Source of the DNA: Harmothoe impar | Lineage: Eukaryota; Annelida; Polychaeta; Phyllodocida; Polynoidae | Direction of reading: 5' to 3' | Assembly (NCBI GenBank): GCA_947462335.1 | Contig: OX381704.1 | Coordinates: 28,419,955 to 28,483,954, forward strand | Length of the DNA stretch: 64,000 nucleotides | Shown: positions 25,070-34,375 of the stretch, in pieces | Position numbering within the stretch: the first letter of the stretch is position 1 | Layout of the letters: the number at the start of each line of letters is the position of its first letter | Position numbers and translations under genes: made by a program | The notes under the pieces: generated by a model | Databases searched by the model: none | What the model saw: the letters and a program-made list of their open reading frames with translations, nothing else | What the model was told of the DNA's origin: nothing

Positions 25070-26647
25070 CAACGACACAAATACAACCTAGCTCTCATCA
25101 CAAACCATGCATACGTACATGAACAATTAGGGCAGCCAGTGAATGATATATGTGTCATGTGTGATACCCGCCAGATGGATAAATAGTTGCTATATTATAG
25201 ATATATCTATATATTCTCTGATATATATATGGTTCCATACATATATGTAGGTATATGAAACGATGAACGATATAGTATTGCTAGGTTTAGATTGATGTAA
25301 GTTGACATAAGTAGACGGGTATGGGGTATAGATGGTGTTAATCGAAACCACGTCATGTTAGGTGTTTTAGGGATTTTTTTTGGTTTGTTTTGTGTATTTT
25401 TTAGAAGTGAATGGAAGCGCATTTTGATCAGTTACGTATGATTCACAAGTGTAATTTCAAGTTGCGTGTGTCGTCGGGATGAATAGTAAAAGGGGTCAAC
25501 GGCCTGAGCCGGTCGACCCCTAAACCTATGGATCTGACAGGCGATCGGCTTACCCCTGAGCCGACCCTAACCCCACCCTACAGGGTAGGGGGCAGGAAGT
25601 CTTAGGGGAAGGAGGGATATTAATACTTTACTATTAATGTGGGGAATGGTATTTTACATATATAACTATTGTTATACTACACCTAACCTTTTGATCTTGT
25701 CTCAACAGTCTATATTCATCATAATACATTGAATAATAATTCAAGACATGTTCTCCTTGTTCTGGTTTCGCATCGCATTGTCAAGTGTTAAAACCTCAGT
25801 GGTCTCAGGCAATTAATATTGTCAAGCTTTTCATAATTGCTTTATATAGTCATTCAACGGGTCTGTCGCCGTACCCTGGTTCAATAGCTTCATACGTCAC
25901 TAGCATTGACACGTCTGTTACCGTGGAATACAACTCTAACTCGTCGGTCGTCATCACATCGCGGAGGACAACGGAATCAATAGTATAATGAAATCGAGTG
26001 CTGTCACATTTCATTTTCTTCGCCGTCGCCTTGATGATTGAAAGTTAAGATAGCATGTATATCAAGTACTTGATATACTAGAATTCTGATATACAATGAT
26101 GAACGTTAGCTTCTTCTGATGATACATTTACAGATGAAAACACTCAGTCGCTGACACATCCTGACATCATTAGTATGTATACACTGTATACGCTCAGACT
26201 TGCAAATCTTCACAAGTGACACACTAGAACATGAGCGAGTCACATATGTACATATATAATACACTCACAATCAAAATTAGTAACCATCTGGTTTATGAAT
26301 TAAGACCCTATAAACCTCAGGTCGCCCAGATACAACATACTGGCATACTGAGCGGAGAGTGGGGAATGCTGTCAATGATGGTGTTGTAGAGTGGTTTGAC
26401 CAAGTGGTGCTAGGGGGCGCCCCTGTGCAGTAATGGGTTAGGGGTGTCCCTTTAATGACGCCACCAGGACGACCTTACCTGAGTGTGCAGCTCCGTGGAG
26501 GTTCAGACGTTAATCACCTGACCCAAACCTCCTCCTACCGCGGCCCGGAGAGGGACCGCGGGAGCAAATGGTAGTGAGCAACTCGACATGTATATTTACA
26601 TCCCACGCTTCTCCACCTGTATCCAATTCGGGCTTCAAGCGTGCTGG
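25070..26647. other. Non-coding downstream of the Kv gene
   Basis: AT-rich, with TATA-type palindromes near 25196-25211 and a 22-bp palindrome at 26057. A GACCC/CCGACC-rich patch lies at 25495-25600. A variant motif GAGCAACTC lies near 26575. No supported gene. Confidence 0.4.
26057..26078. other. 22-bp perfect palindrome
   Basis: The half-site GTATATCAAGT is followed directly by its exact complement. GATATAC recurs at about 26088. It could be a dimeric protein site or a small cruciform. Function unknown. Confidence 0.6.
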
Positions 26648-26653
26648 TTTATT
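26648..26653 (-). terminator. Candidate poly(A) signal AATAAA for the Kv gene
   Basis: AATAAA on the minus strand about 275 nt beyond the Kv stop codon, a plausible 3' UTR length. An AATAAG variant lies closer to the gene. The hexamer is common in AT-rich DNA, so transcript data would be needed to confirm it. Confidence 0.4.
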
Positions 26654-26926
26654 TTTTTTCTCTTATATATTTTCTCCTTATTGTGTATCATTACTATCTT
26701 ATCATTATCATCACACTCACGAACACTGAACTCCAGTCAAATATATCATATTCAACATGTCGATGTAATCAAACAACCAAAGTGGGGAGCCAGAACTATG
26801 GCCACATATTTTTCTCCTTTTTCCTTTAAGGTAAGACGACGTGTATAACAACGAGAGGCATTTACTGCGATTCCAGGACGAGCTAGACGACGAGTGACCC
26901 ATGTACACATATGGCAGGGTGTTATA

Positions 26927-28654
26927 CTATAGGGAATGCTTCCCCCGCCCCGTTTTGTGGGAGTAGAACCGATTGAAGTTGCCAGTGATGATTGGTACAG
27001 GTATTGCTAGTGTGAGCACTCCAACCAGGGCACATATAGATCCGATGAGTCTGCCCCACACCCCTACGGGTACTTTGTCCCCGTAGCCTACTGTAGTCAT
27101 GGTTATAATTGCCCACCAGAAGGCATCCGGGATGCTCTGGATCTGTGATCCAGGAATTCCAAATTCGGCGTAGTATATGGCAGAAGAGAATATGAGCAGG
27201 CATACCACGAGTGCGATAAGGAACAGACCCAGGCCTTCGATGGAGGCCTTGAAGGTCAGAATGAGCACCTGCAAACCAACAGAATGCTTCGTCAGTTTGA
27301 AGACCCTAATGAGACGAATAACTCTCAAGAAGGCTAATGACGCACTCGACTTGGCACTACTGCAGCTCATGGTAGATATGACGTTAAAGAACGTTACGTA
27401 GTAGGGTATAATTGCAGTCAAATCAACTATATTTTTAAAATCCTTCCAGAAGCCTAGCTTACTGGGACATGCTATGAACCTCACTATCACCTCTATCGTG
27501 AACCACGCGGTGCACGTTGTTTCAATGACGAAGAACGGGTCCAGGAAATTGGGTGCTTCGCCGTCGACACAATGCGTAACAGCAAATACGGGCAGAGTCT
27601 CGACACAGAAGAGCACTATTGACACTAGTGTCATGATCACAGAGATTACGGCAACGACGAAGGCCAGTGTGGATGTCTCCGGGTACTCGAAGAGCATCCA
27701 GATCTTCTTGAGGACCTGGTTAGTTGGGAGGACTACATCCTCGTGCACGTATCCCTCACCTTTCTTGTACTCATCCACCACATCCTTTTCTAGCTCATAG
27801 AAGTAGAGCTCGGAGAGGAAGATATCATCGGGAACATTGTGAGGCCTCCTTAACTTGCCACCGTACTGGAAGTAAGCAAAGACGGCCTCAAAGCTCGGCC
27901 GATGCCGATCGATGAAGAACTCGTCTCGCGTCCTGTCGTAGTACCGTTGCCTCTTCTTCGGATTACCGAGAAGAGTGTCAGGATGCTTGTTCAGAAGGCC
28001 TATGCGTGTTTCGTAATACTGGCCGCTAACATTGATGCGTACTCGCTCACAGCCGTGCAGTTTGCAGTCATGCTCTGGCTGATCTAAAGCCTGCGATGGA
28101 GCTTGCTGCTGTTGCTGCTGCTGTTGTCTTTGCTGCTGGTGGGGTTCTCGGTCTGAGGGCGGCGGGGATTTGGGCAAGAGAGGCCTGTTCATGTCGGGCG
28201 TGTGGTGCGATCCAGCCCCGGCCCCTAATTGCGGCGTGGTGGGTTCTACATTATAAGGGGACCGACCTGCGACGGGTTGGTAGCCTGAGCCACTAGGACG
28301 AGCTACACCTGAGGACCCAGCCCCAGGCTGGTTGTAACGTTGTGGGGGTCGCTGAAGCTGACCCGCTGCAACCCCGCGTCGGGACCCACTGCCGCCGCCA
28401 CCGCCGCGGACGATCCTATGGTTGACATGGTTACTGTTAATATGGTTGAGAGCCACTGTCTTGTAGGCAAACAACCTGGTTTCGTCCTCAACTGGCTGAA
28501 AGGCAGGCATCTCTGGGGAGTCGAGCAGGCCGGCGCCAGGGGCCCCCATGTCCATGGCCTCGGCCCCTAGGGCTGGCGTCGACTCGTCGAGGTCCTGGCT
28601 TGGCAGTGGGATCCTCCGGGCTCGCCGGAAGGACATAGTGGGACGCGTCCCCAT
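26927..28654 (-). CDS. Shaker/Kv1-family voltage-gated K+ channel, 575 aa
   Basis: Alpha subunit of a tetrameric plasma-membrane potassium channel that repolarises excitable cells. Residues 1-200 are low-complexity (Gly, Pro, Ser, and polyQ about 173-184). The T1 tetramerisation domain is about 202-300 (from ERVRINVSG) and lacks the zinc cysteines of Kv2-4, pointing to Kv1. S1 is about 328-350, S2 374-396, S3 404-424, S4 441-457, S5 470-497, filter TVGYGD 521-526, S6 531-556 with the gate motif PVP 552-554. S4 carries R444, R447, R450, K453 and K456, one three-residue repeat fewer than Shaker. The tail after S6 is only about 20 residues and ends KHSL, with no Kv1-type PDZ ligand. The start is well supported: AACATGG context and an in-frame TGA (28667-28669) five codons upstream. 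The coding region has no intron, as in many Kv1 genes. Confidence 0.96.
   Translation of the reverse strand: MGTRPTMSFRRARRIPLPSQDLDESTPALGAEAMDMGAPGAGLLDSPEMPAFQPVEDETRLFAYKTVALNHINSNHVNHRIVRGGGGGSGSRRGVAAGQLQRPPQRYNQPGAGSSGVARPSGSGYQPVAGRSPYNVEPTTPQLGAGAGSHHTPDMNRPLLPKSPPPSDREPHQQQRQQQQQQQQAPSQALDQPEHDCKLHGCERVRINVSGQYYETRIGLLNKHPDTLLGNPKKRQRYYDRTRDEFFIDRHRPSFEAVFAYFQYGGKLRRPHNVPDDIFLSELYFYELEKDVVDEYKKGEGYVHEDVVLPTNQVLKKIWMLFEYPETSTLAFVVAVISVIMTLVSIVLFCVETLPVFAVTHCVDGEAPNFLDPFFVIETTCTAWFTIEVIVRFIACPSKLGFWKDFKNIVDLTAIIPYYVTFFNVISTMSCSSAKSSASLAFLRVIRLIRVFKLTKHSVGLQVLILTFKASIEGLGLFLIALVVCLLIFSSAIYYAEFGIPGSQIQSIPDAFWWAIITMTTVGYGDKVPVGVWGRLIGSICALVGVLTLAIPVPIITGNFNRFYSHKTGRGKHSL
28100..28145 (-). 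repeat. CAG/CAA repeat encoding polyQ in the Kv N-terminus
   Basis: A run of CAG and CAA codons encodes about 12 glutamines broken by one arginine, just before the T1 domain. Mixed CAG/CAA usage stabilises the tract. Length variation between individuals is likely. Any effect on channel trafficking is unknown. Confidence 0.85.
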
Positions 28655-28704
28655 GTTGGAGAGGAGTCAGAGAAGAATCAGAAGAGAAGAAGACAGAGGA
28701 GGTC

Positions 28705-28841
28705 CTGCACGGTATATGACAGTGGGCGCTACATGCACCTTTGCATTGGGTACAGAACATGCATACCAAGAGAAAAGAGAGCGAAATAATAGTAAGGATA
28801 AAAACCCTGTAGTAGTGGTCGTCCCTTTGGTTTTTACTTAC
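28705..28841 (-). other. Candidate 5' UTR intron of the Kv gene
   Basis: On the minus strand a strong donor, CCA then GTAAGTAA (starting at 28841), is followed 137 nt later by GTGCAG then GACC (ending at 28705), about 50 nt before the ATG. Removing this segment would break the 254-codon frame that otherwise overlaps the Kv start. The pyrimidine tract before the acceptor is weak, so this is tentative. Confidence 0.3.
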
Positions 28842-30560
28842 TGGGAGTGTTAAAGAGCTAATCGGTGGCCAAATGGACCAGTGTGGCCGATTTAGCGTAG
28901 CCTCCTGCTGCGGCTGCTGCAGGGGCTTTAGTGCTTGAAGGGGCACATAGGTAGTGCCCCACCTAGCCCCGGGCAGGTGCAGCCCGGCGCGGCCACCACA
29001 GGTGAGGAAAGGGGCCGCCTGCAGTAACACATGGCCAGTCAGTAGGACTACTATTACTAACGCGTGGCGGTCCTCCGCCCCCGCCCCCGCGTGCCGCCAC
29101 TCCTGCAGGATACTACAGCCTTCACTCCTGTAGACTGACAACAACTGTGGCAGCGGCTGCGGTATTAATAGAAGTAGGGGGAGTAGTAATAGTAATAGAT
29201 CTCTACCGCTGGACGCTCTTCCCGTATACGACGGCCAGGAAACAGGCACCATAGCCTGCTGGGCTGGCCTCCTGGGTATCCAGAAGACGGGCGGCTCCTG
29301 GCGGGGGCTGGGATGTGTCCAGGGACGCCGTGCTCCAGGCGTCGCCGCCGACGTTGGCAGCAGTAGTGTTGATGGGGGCGCCGGTGGGTGGGTGGGAGGA
29401 GAAGGCGGCGGGCAGTCGGGGGTTCACATGGCCGGGCATGGTAGTTTAGACACCAGCGGCGGAAGTGGGTGGCGGCGGCGGGTTGGCGGCGGCGGCGGGT
29501 GTCAGGAGGCGTCGCCGCCGACCACCTGACATGGTCACCGCCCCTTGGGGACAACGACGCCGGATGTGCGACTAGCGCCGGGCCGCGGCTAGACCTCCAT
29601 CTGGTACCATCTGACGGCCGTCTCAGAGTGACCTCCACCTGCCCAAGGTACGGCTTGCACCGTCACGCCTCGGCTCCCTAGTCGGCCGCGCCGCTATGGG
29701 CTCCAGGGCTGGCTGCTCGGCTTCTTCCGGTTCCTCCTCCACCCCCTCCTCCCTCTCCAGTGGCTGCGCTAACACACATACAGATGTCAACATATGATCG
29801 GCACGCGTCCCCAACGTGAGGCACAGTGCACACACACACCTCACGTTCCTGTGTAGTGAGGGTGGACGCTGCTCTCTGGTGCGGCGAAATGACAGAAATA
29901 CTATCAATAGGGAATCCAAGTAATAGTCCTCTTTAAGAGCACTTTGTCCACATAGAACACACGCAGAGATACACCGGTCCGTTAGTCAGTTAGTGTTATC
30001 CTCCCAGATACTAGGTACTGTGAACTCCAGTAGGAGGTGGGCCCAGTCACCTCCGGGTGGTGCTGGTGGGAGGTGGTGCAGTGTAGGCACCACCTGGCCA
30101 GGTGGTGCTGTGGGTAGACAGGTAGGTGTGTGGGGGGACAGGCTGCTGCCGCTACATATGCTGATCGGCAGGCGTCGTGGAGACATGCAACTACTCCCCT
30201 AGAACGCTGTGGGCGCACTTTGCAGGGGTTAAGGTATCCAACACCTCAAGATGGCAGCGGTGCCCATCCACCCTACTCGATCCTACCCGACAGACTGATC
30301 CACTGCGCCGCGCTGCCAACCGCCGCCGTGCTGCTGCGGCTGCTGCTGCTACTGCTGCTACCTCAGTGGACGGGCCTGGTGCGGGTCTCCTCCACGGGCC
30401 ACAGAGCCCTTAATACTGAGCCACTGCAGACGCAGCACATGCAGCTCGGCTCCTCCAGCAGCTGCTCGCCCAGTCCTCAGCCCGCCCAGGCATCGCCGTC
30501 TCGGACCACCTGGTGACAAAAAGACGAAGACTTTGATTAGGTCTATACTCTTCATAAACG
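28842..30560 (-). promoter_or_regulatory. GC- and CpG-rich block upstream of the Kv gene
   Basis: This block is much richer in G+C and CpG than its surroundings, with CGG/CCG runs (29459-29505) and a CTG/CTC tract (30325-30360). It probably holds the Kv promoter and 5' UTR. CACCTG or CAGGTG E-boxes occur at 28974, 28999, 29523, 29636, 30091, 30099 and 30507, with another at 30630. Long frames here (254 codons at 28488-29252 minus, 157 codons at 29165-29638 minus, 128 codons at 30130-30516 plus) are Leu-, Arg- or Pro-rich, as expected of GC-rich DNA, and are not called as genes. No TATA box was recognised. Confidence 0.5.
30087..30108. promoter_or_regulatory. 22-bp perfect palindrome with paired E-boxes
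   Basis: The half-site GCACCACCTGG is followed by its exact complement, placing CACCTG (30091-30096) and CAGGTG (30099-30104) face to face. Snail/Scratch and ZEB zinc-finger repressors and E-protein bHLH factors bind CACCTG, and ZEB proteins favour paired sites. It lies about 1.45 kb upstream of the Kv ATG. Confidence 0.5.
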
Positions 30561-30582
30561 GGTCATATATAGTGAATGTAAC

Positions 30583-30697
30583 TGTGATGGAGAGTTTCTT
30601 AGGGAGGAGGCCGACTCAGTTCAGGGGGCCACCTGGCGCCGCATAACGACCCAACCCAGTATTCACACACCAACCGGGGTGCGCCCTGCACCCCAGT
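30583..30697 (+). repeat. Direct duplication, copy 1 (deleted form)
   Basis: Matches 32481-32662 through shared blocks AGTTTCTTA, AGGGAGGAGG, CCACCTGGCGCCGCATAACG and CACCAACCGGGG. This copy lacks about 60 bp, with CCCA microhomology at the join, and in the possible reading frame it meets TAA early. It lies just upstream of the GC-rich Kv block. Confidence 0.85.
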
Positions 30698-31307
30698 TTC
30701 TATGATCAAGGTTAATATAGGTATAAATCAATAGATTGTCTGGAGTAGGTACTGTATATTGCATTGTTGTCTAGTAGGACACCCCTAGTGGCAAACATTT
30801 GTCCCCAAATGGATAACTTTGACTTCTGGGCATGGTGACCCTAACTGATCTGCAGTGATGAATTTCAAATATGCTTAGCTCTTTGAAGTAGTTTCGGGTC
30901 CATGCATAACAGTGAACATCATTGCCCCGTATCAAACGTCAACAGCATTTTCTTCATCTATGATAACTCAATGTAAGGCCAACATATATACACACATCTT
31001 TTTGAGCTACTCTTTATGGTTCTTACATTAAGCTTGCTAACTCATGCAACCTAGGTTTGATTGATATAAACATGTCTGTGCTTATACATGTTTAATCGTT
31101 TTCAATTTACCTATAGCCATACCAAATTATTAAAAGTGATTGCAGTACTGTATATCTCCAGCTCGACCAAGTATGGGTAACATATCTACGTCCATAGCTG
31201 ACACCTGCAATTTGTTGATGATCGTTCAAATGTCTCTGCATGGTGTTCATATTCTTGCTGAGCCATCTTTACTGTCCCCATGTCATATACCCACTTTTCT
31301 GCTTTAA
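30698..31307. other. Non-coding, nothing recognised
   Basis: AT-rich spacer with no supported gene. Confidence 0.45.
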
Positions 31308-31505
31308 TACACTGTAAACAAAATCCGTTAAAATAACGGAGATTCACTGGCAACACTGGGTGCCGGACTTTCACCGTAAAAATAACGGTCACCGTCGTTT
31401 CAAATTCTCCGTAATTATAACAGTGAAAGTCCGGCACCCAGTGTTGCCAGTGAATCACCGTTAATCTAACAAAATACGGAACATCACTGTTATTTTAATA
31501 CAGTG
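31308..31505. mobile_element. MITE with 36-bp perfect hairpin arms
   Basis: TA-CACTGTAAACAAAATCC at the left and TAATACAGTG at the right. Inner arms 31341-31376 and 31421-31456 begin GATTCACTGGCAACACTGG and are inverted with at most one mismatch. AACGG/CCGTT words recur throughout. At about 198 bp it has no coding capacity. The TA flank and CACTG end ally it with the other TA-CACTG elements in the window. Confidence 0.88.
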
Positions 31506-31892
31506 CCTAAACAATAGTTTTAACAATATTTAACTCATTTATCCCAGTATTTTTCCGTCCATTTATCCATCAATACCTAAGTCTATACTCAAAATGGTTG
31601 CATGCCAAATCTGGTACCATGTCCAATCAGCAATATCATCTTAGTGTCAAGACTTCAGGCCTAATCATTAAGACTCAGTCTATGAGAGCCTTATAAAATG
31701 CTTCATGACACTTTGTAATGCCAGTCCATGAGAAGAAGTCACTCTAGGATGGCTGCAGAGCAAAGCTTACAGCTGTTTATCTATATATTTTTCTTATTAC
31801 CACAAAAATGGTGTTCTCAGCATCCATGAAAATCTCCTCATGAACCAAACTGCCACCTGGTGTAATAAAACTAAACATCAATTAAACGAAGC
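31506..31892. other. Spacer between two related MITEs
   Basis: No supported gene. Because 31308 and 32246 carry matching inverted ends (CACTGTAAA...TCCGTT), the whole 31308-32246 interval could be one 939-bp element, or two insertions with ordinary DNA between. Confidence 0.4.
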
Positions 31893-32246
31893 TTCACTGT
31901 AAAATAGATAAACTGTGTTTCACTGTATAATAAACTGTGTTTCACTGTTTTGAATTACGGATATTAAAAGTAAAATTGATTGATTTTACATTGCCCCACT
32001 GTAATGATATATATTGATGATCCACCGTAAAATTTTACATTGATTCTCTGTATATTCAACGGAATATTTTTACAAGACATAGCTTCACCGTAAATGAATA
32101 AACTGTGTTCTACCGTACTGGATTACAGATATTCACAGTAAAATTGGTTGACTTAACATTGCCTCACCGTAATCACATTTACGATGATCCACCGTAAAGT
32201 TTTACATTGATTCTCCGTATATTCAACGGAATATTTTTACAGTGTA
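31893..32246. mobile_element. MITE with two tandem 170-190 bp units
   Basis: Two head-to-tail units (about 31893-32079 and 32080-32246) share blocks such as AATAAACTGTGTT, GATGATCCACCGTAAA and ATTCAACGGAATATTTTTAC. The right end TTTTTACAGTG-TA is the inverted form of the left end at 31308. CCGTAAA/TTTACGG words fill the interior. The second unit is closer to a complete terminus. Confidence 0.85.
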
Positions 32247-32480
32247 GCTCTGTAATCAATAATCCATGCACATACAACATGGCACTATCCAATATTGTAC
32301 AATGCTGTAATGATACAAGAGATAGTGTTGTTGTTATCAGATGTATATGGCTGTAGAAGGTCAAAGAAATAACATTCTATACAGCTAGGTAGTGTGAGTC
32401 GCCATCATCATGAATTGACGCCTACACCCACCAGTGCAATGCCCTCCTCCCATTCTGCAGTATCAGCAGTGTTAGTATCA
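32247..32480. other. Non-coding spacer
   Basis: Nothing recognised between the MITE and the second duplicate copy. Confidence 0.4.
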
Positions 32481-32662
32481 ACTGGGATGGATAGTTTCTT
32501 ATCAGAGTCAGGGAGGAGGCAGATACAGTTCAGCCACCTGGCGCCGCATAACGACCCAGGTACGTGTCACCGTCCCGTCATGGTGCGGGAGGAAAGAAAA
32601 AACCTCTGCCCCCAACCCAACATTCAAATATTGATCACGCACCAACCGGGGCGCGCCCTGCA
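32481..32662 (+). repeat. Direct duplication, copy 2; possible exon
   Basis: The fuller copy of the sequence at 30583. It contains ATG at 32488 followed by 24 open codons (beginning MDSFLSESGRRQIQF) and then a near-consensus splice donor CCCAG-GTACGT at about 32559. That is the layout of a first coding exon on the plus strand, but no downstream exon was found and the peptide is unfamiliar. The repeat itself is well supported. The exon reading is weak. Confidence 0.7.
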
Positions 32663-33173
32663 GCAAAGGGGGAAGAAACGGAGGGCGTGCTATAGGGGGG
32701 CACTCGACGCGACTCCAAGAGTAGGTCCACACCCAGTACTGCCTCAACATGTTAACAAACACGGCTGTCGGCCTTCATTGTGCCGACAACTGCAAGTCCT
32801 CTGCTTTACCCGGATGTCCACGTGTTTATACAAGAGGCTGGGGTTATAATAGCCGCGTCGCACGTGTGTCAGCAACCCCCAGAACACCAGCTGTCATATG
32901 AGATACAATCTATCCCACAACATTCTTTCTCCTCCTCCTACCCTCGGCCACTTTCTTGGGTCTCGTCTTGCCATGAGCTTCATCTTCCCATCTCAGCTGC
33001 CTATTCATAAATGCTCATGTAATCCAAGCTCCAGATCACTCTCTTGTTTACTCCCCCGTTCCCTTGGCCAGGCGCGTATTTTACCAGAGCTTGTATTAAC
33101 TTTATCGGTCAGTTGTGTGGCAACTCATAATATTTATACATTCTCATATTAGTTCAATATAAACAGCATTTCA
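32663..33173. other. Non-coding, nothing recognised
   Basis: No supported gene. Confidence 0.4.
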
Positions 33174-33255
33174 CAGTAAATCTACTGTAGATTCTACTGT
33201 AAATCCATACTACAGTAGATTCTACTGTAGATATACAGTCGATTCTACTGTGTAC
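33174..33255. repeat. Cluster of TCTACTGTAGA palindromes
   Basis: Five or more copies of TCTACTGTA in both orientations within about 80 bp. The same word fills the outer MITE at 61.2-62.3 kb (for example 61245-61315 and 62267-62280), so this is probably a fragment of that family. Confidence 0.8.
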
Positions 33256-33835
33256 CTACTGAGGACCCGTACTCTGGACATTGATAGGAAAGGTGGGGTT
33301 CAATTTTAGCATCTTGGAAAATTTCAAATAATAATATTTTTATAGTGAAAACCGGTTTCATGGAAGCTTACGACCACCTTACGCTGTCAAACTGCGATAT
33401 TGTACGATTTGGCATGGGGAAAGTATCCTACGATATCACTCTGAAATGCACACAGGATTTCCTTGCTACCTGATAGTGACTACTACAATTCCTTGGTTAC
33501 TATCCAGATATGAAACCTATGGGTCACACTTATTGTGAAATGATCTTCTGATCTTAAAGTGTAATAAGAGGAAGAGAGAGCGCATATATAACGACGCTTC
33601 TATCTATGTTATCCGAAACATAATCTTCGTTATCGTTTAGGGGGGGGGGTTATAGTGACCAGAGAAGAAAACACATACATATGCCACGAATAAACATTCC
33701 TATCTGGGAATTGAAACATTGTGCAACAGAACTTTTCCGAGGCATGTCTGGCATCTTTCAAACTAAACTCACCACCCTGTTGATCCTAGTGTAGAATATT
33801 TTTCTCTGACACTCTGACAGACACTTTCACACCTC
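33256..33835. other. Non-coding, with a G10 run
   Basis: No supported gene. A G10 homopolymer lies at 33640-33649. Confidence 0.4.
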
Positions 33836-33844
33836 GAGCTGCTC
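33836..33844 (-). promoter_or_regulatory. GAGCAGCTC motif copy
   Basis: Exact copy on the minus strand, followed about 20 bp on by the near-match GAGCTGCTG, in a GC-richer island. It is the first exact copy on the Kv upstream side. A half-match to the REST/RE1 element (TTCAGCACC) lies at 34058, without its second half. Confidence 0.5.
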
Positions 33845-34375
33845 CCCACCCTCCCCGTGAGCTGCTGAGTGGTGTTGATGTTATTCAGGTGTGCCGTCAG
33901 ATCGGGCCAGGTGGGACCGGCGGAGCACGCAGCAGCCCCCACTCGGAGTGTAGCAGCGGACGTGATTATTGGGTAGTGCTTCTCCACCGACGTCTAACTA
34001 TCAGTGTCAGGTGCGGACCTGTCAGCAGGCTCCCTCTACAGTGCCCGTCATTACCCCTTCAGCACCAGAGTGGCACTGGCAGTGCGGGCAGGTCGGGTTG
34101 GGGGAGGGGGGGTGGGGTGGAGGAGACGGCAATATAAGGGAAGGGAATCACAGAAAGTTGGAGGAGGGAACAAACGATAGCGTATCTATAGGCAGTCGGG
34201 GAGGATGATGACGAAGAGGAATATTGGGTGTGACCTTGTGCCTTACTGGGGGTGGTTTAGAGCCGGACACCCCCCCCCCCCTCTCACCTGGCTAAAGAAA
34301 AAGTTTTTCAGTAACTCTGCCAGGTCTAGTAAAAGAGGGCTGATTGTGCCAAAAAGAAGGTGTGTTACAGGTTAC
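33845..34375. other. Non-coding, with a C-run
   Basis: No supported gene. A run of about 13 C lies near 34270-34282. Confidence 0.4.

Noticed and set aside
29165..29638. 157-codon Arg/Pro-rich minus-strand frame
   Set aside because: It lies in GC-rich DNA where stop codons are rare, and has no domain.
30130..30516. 128-codon plus frame with a leucine run resembling a signal peptide
   Set aside because: It begins at GTG, not ATG, the leucines come from a CTG/CTC tract, and the rest is unrecognisable.
34058..34085. REST/RE1 silencer upstream of a neuronal channel gene
   Set aside because: Only the left half TTCAGCACC matches; the GGACAGCGCC half is absent.
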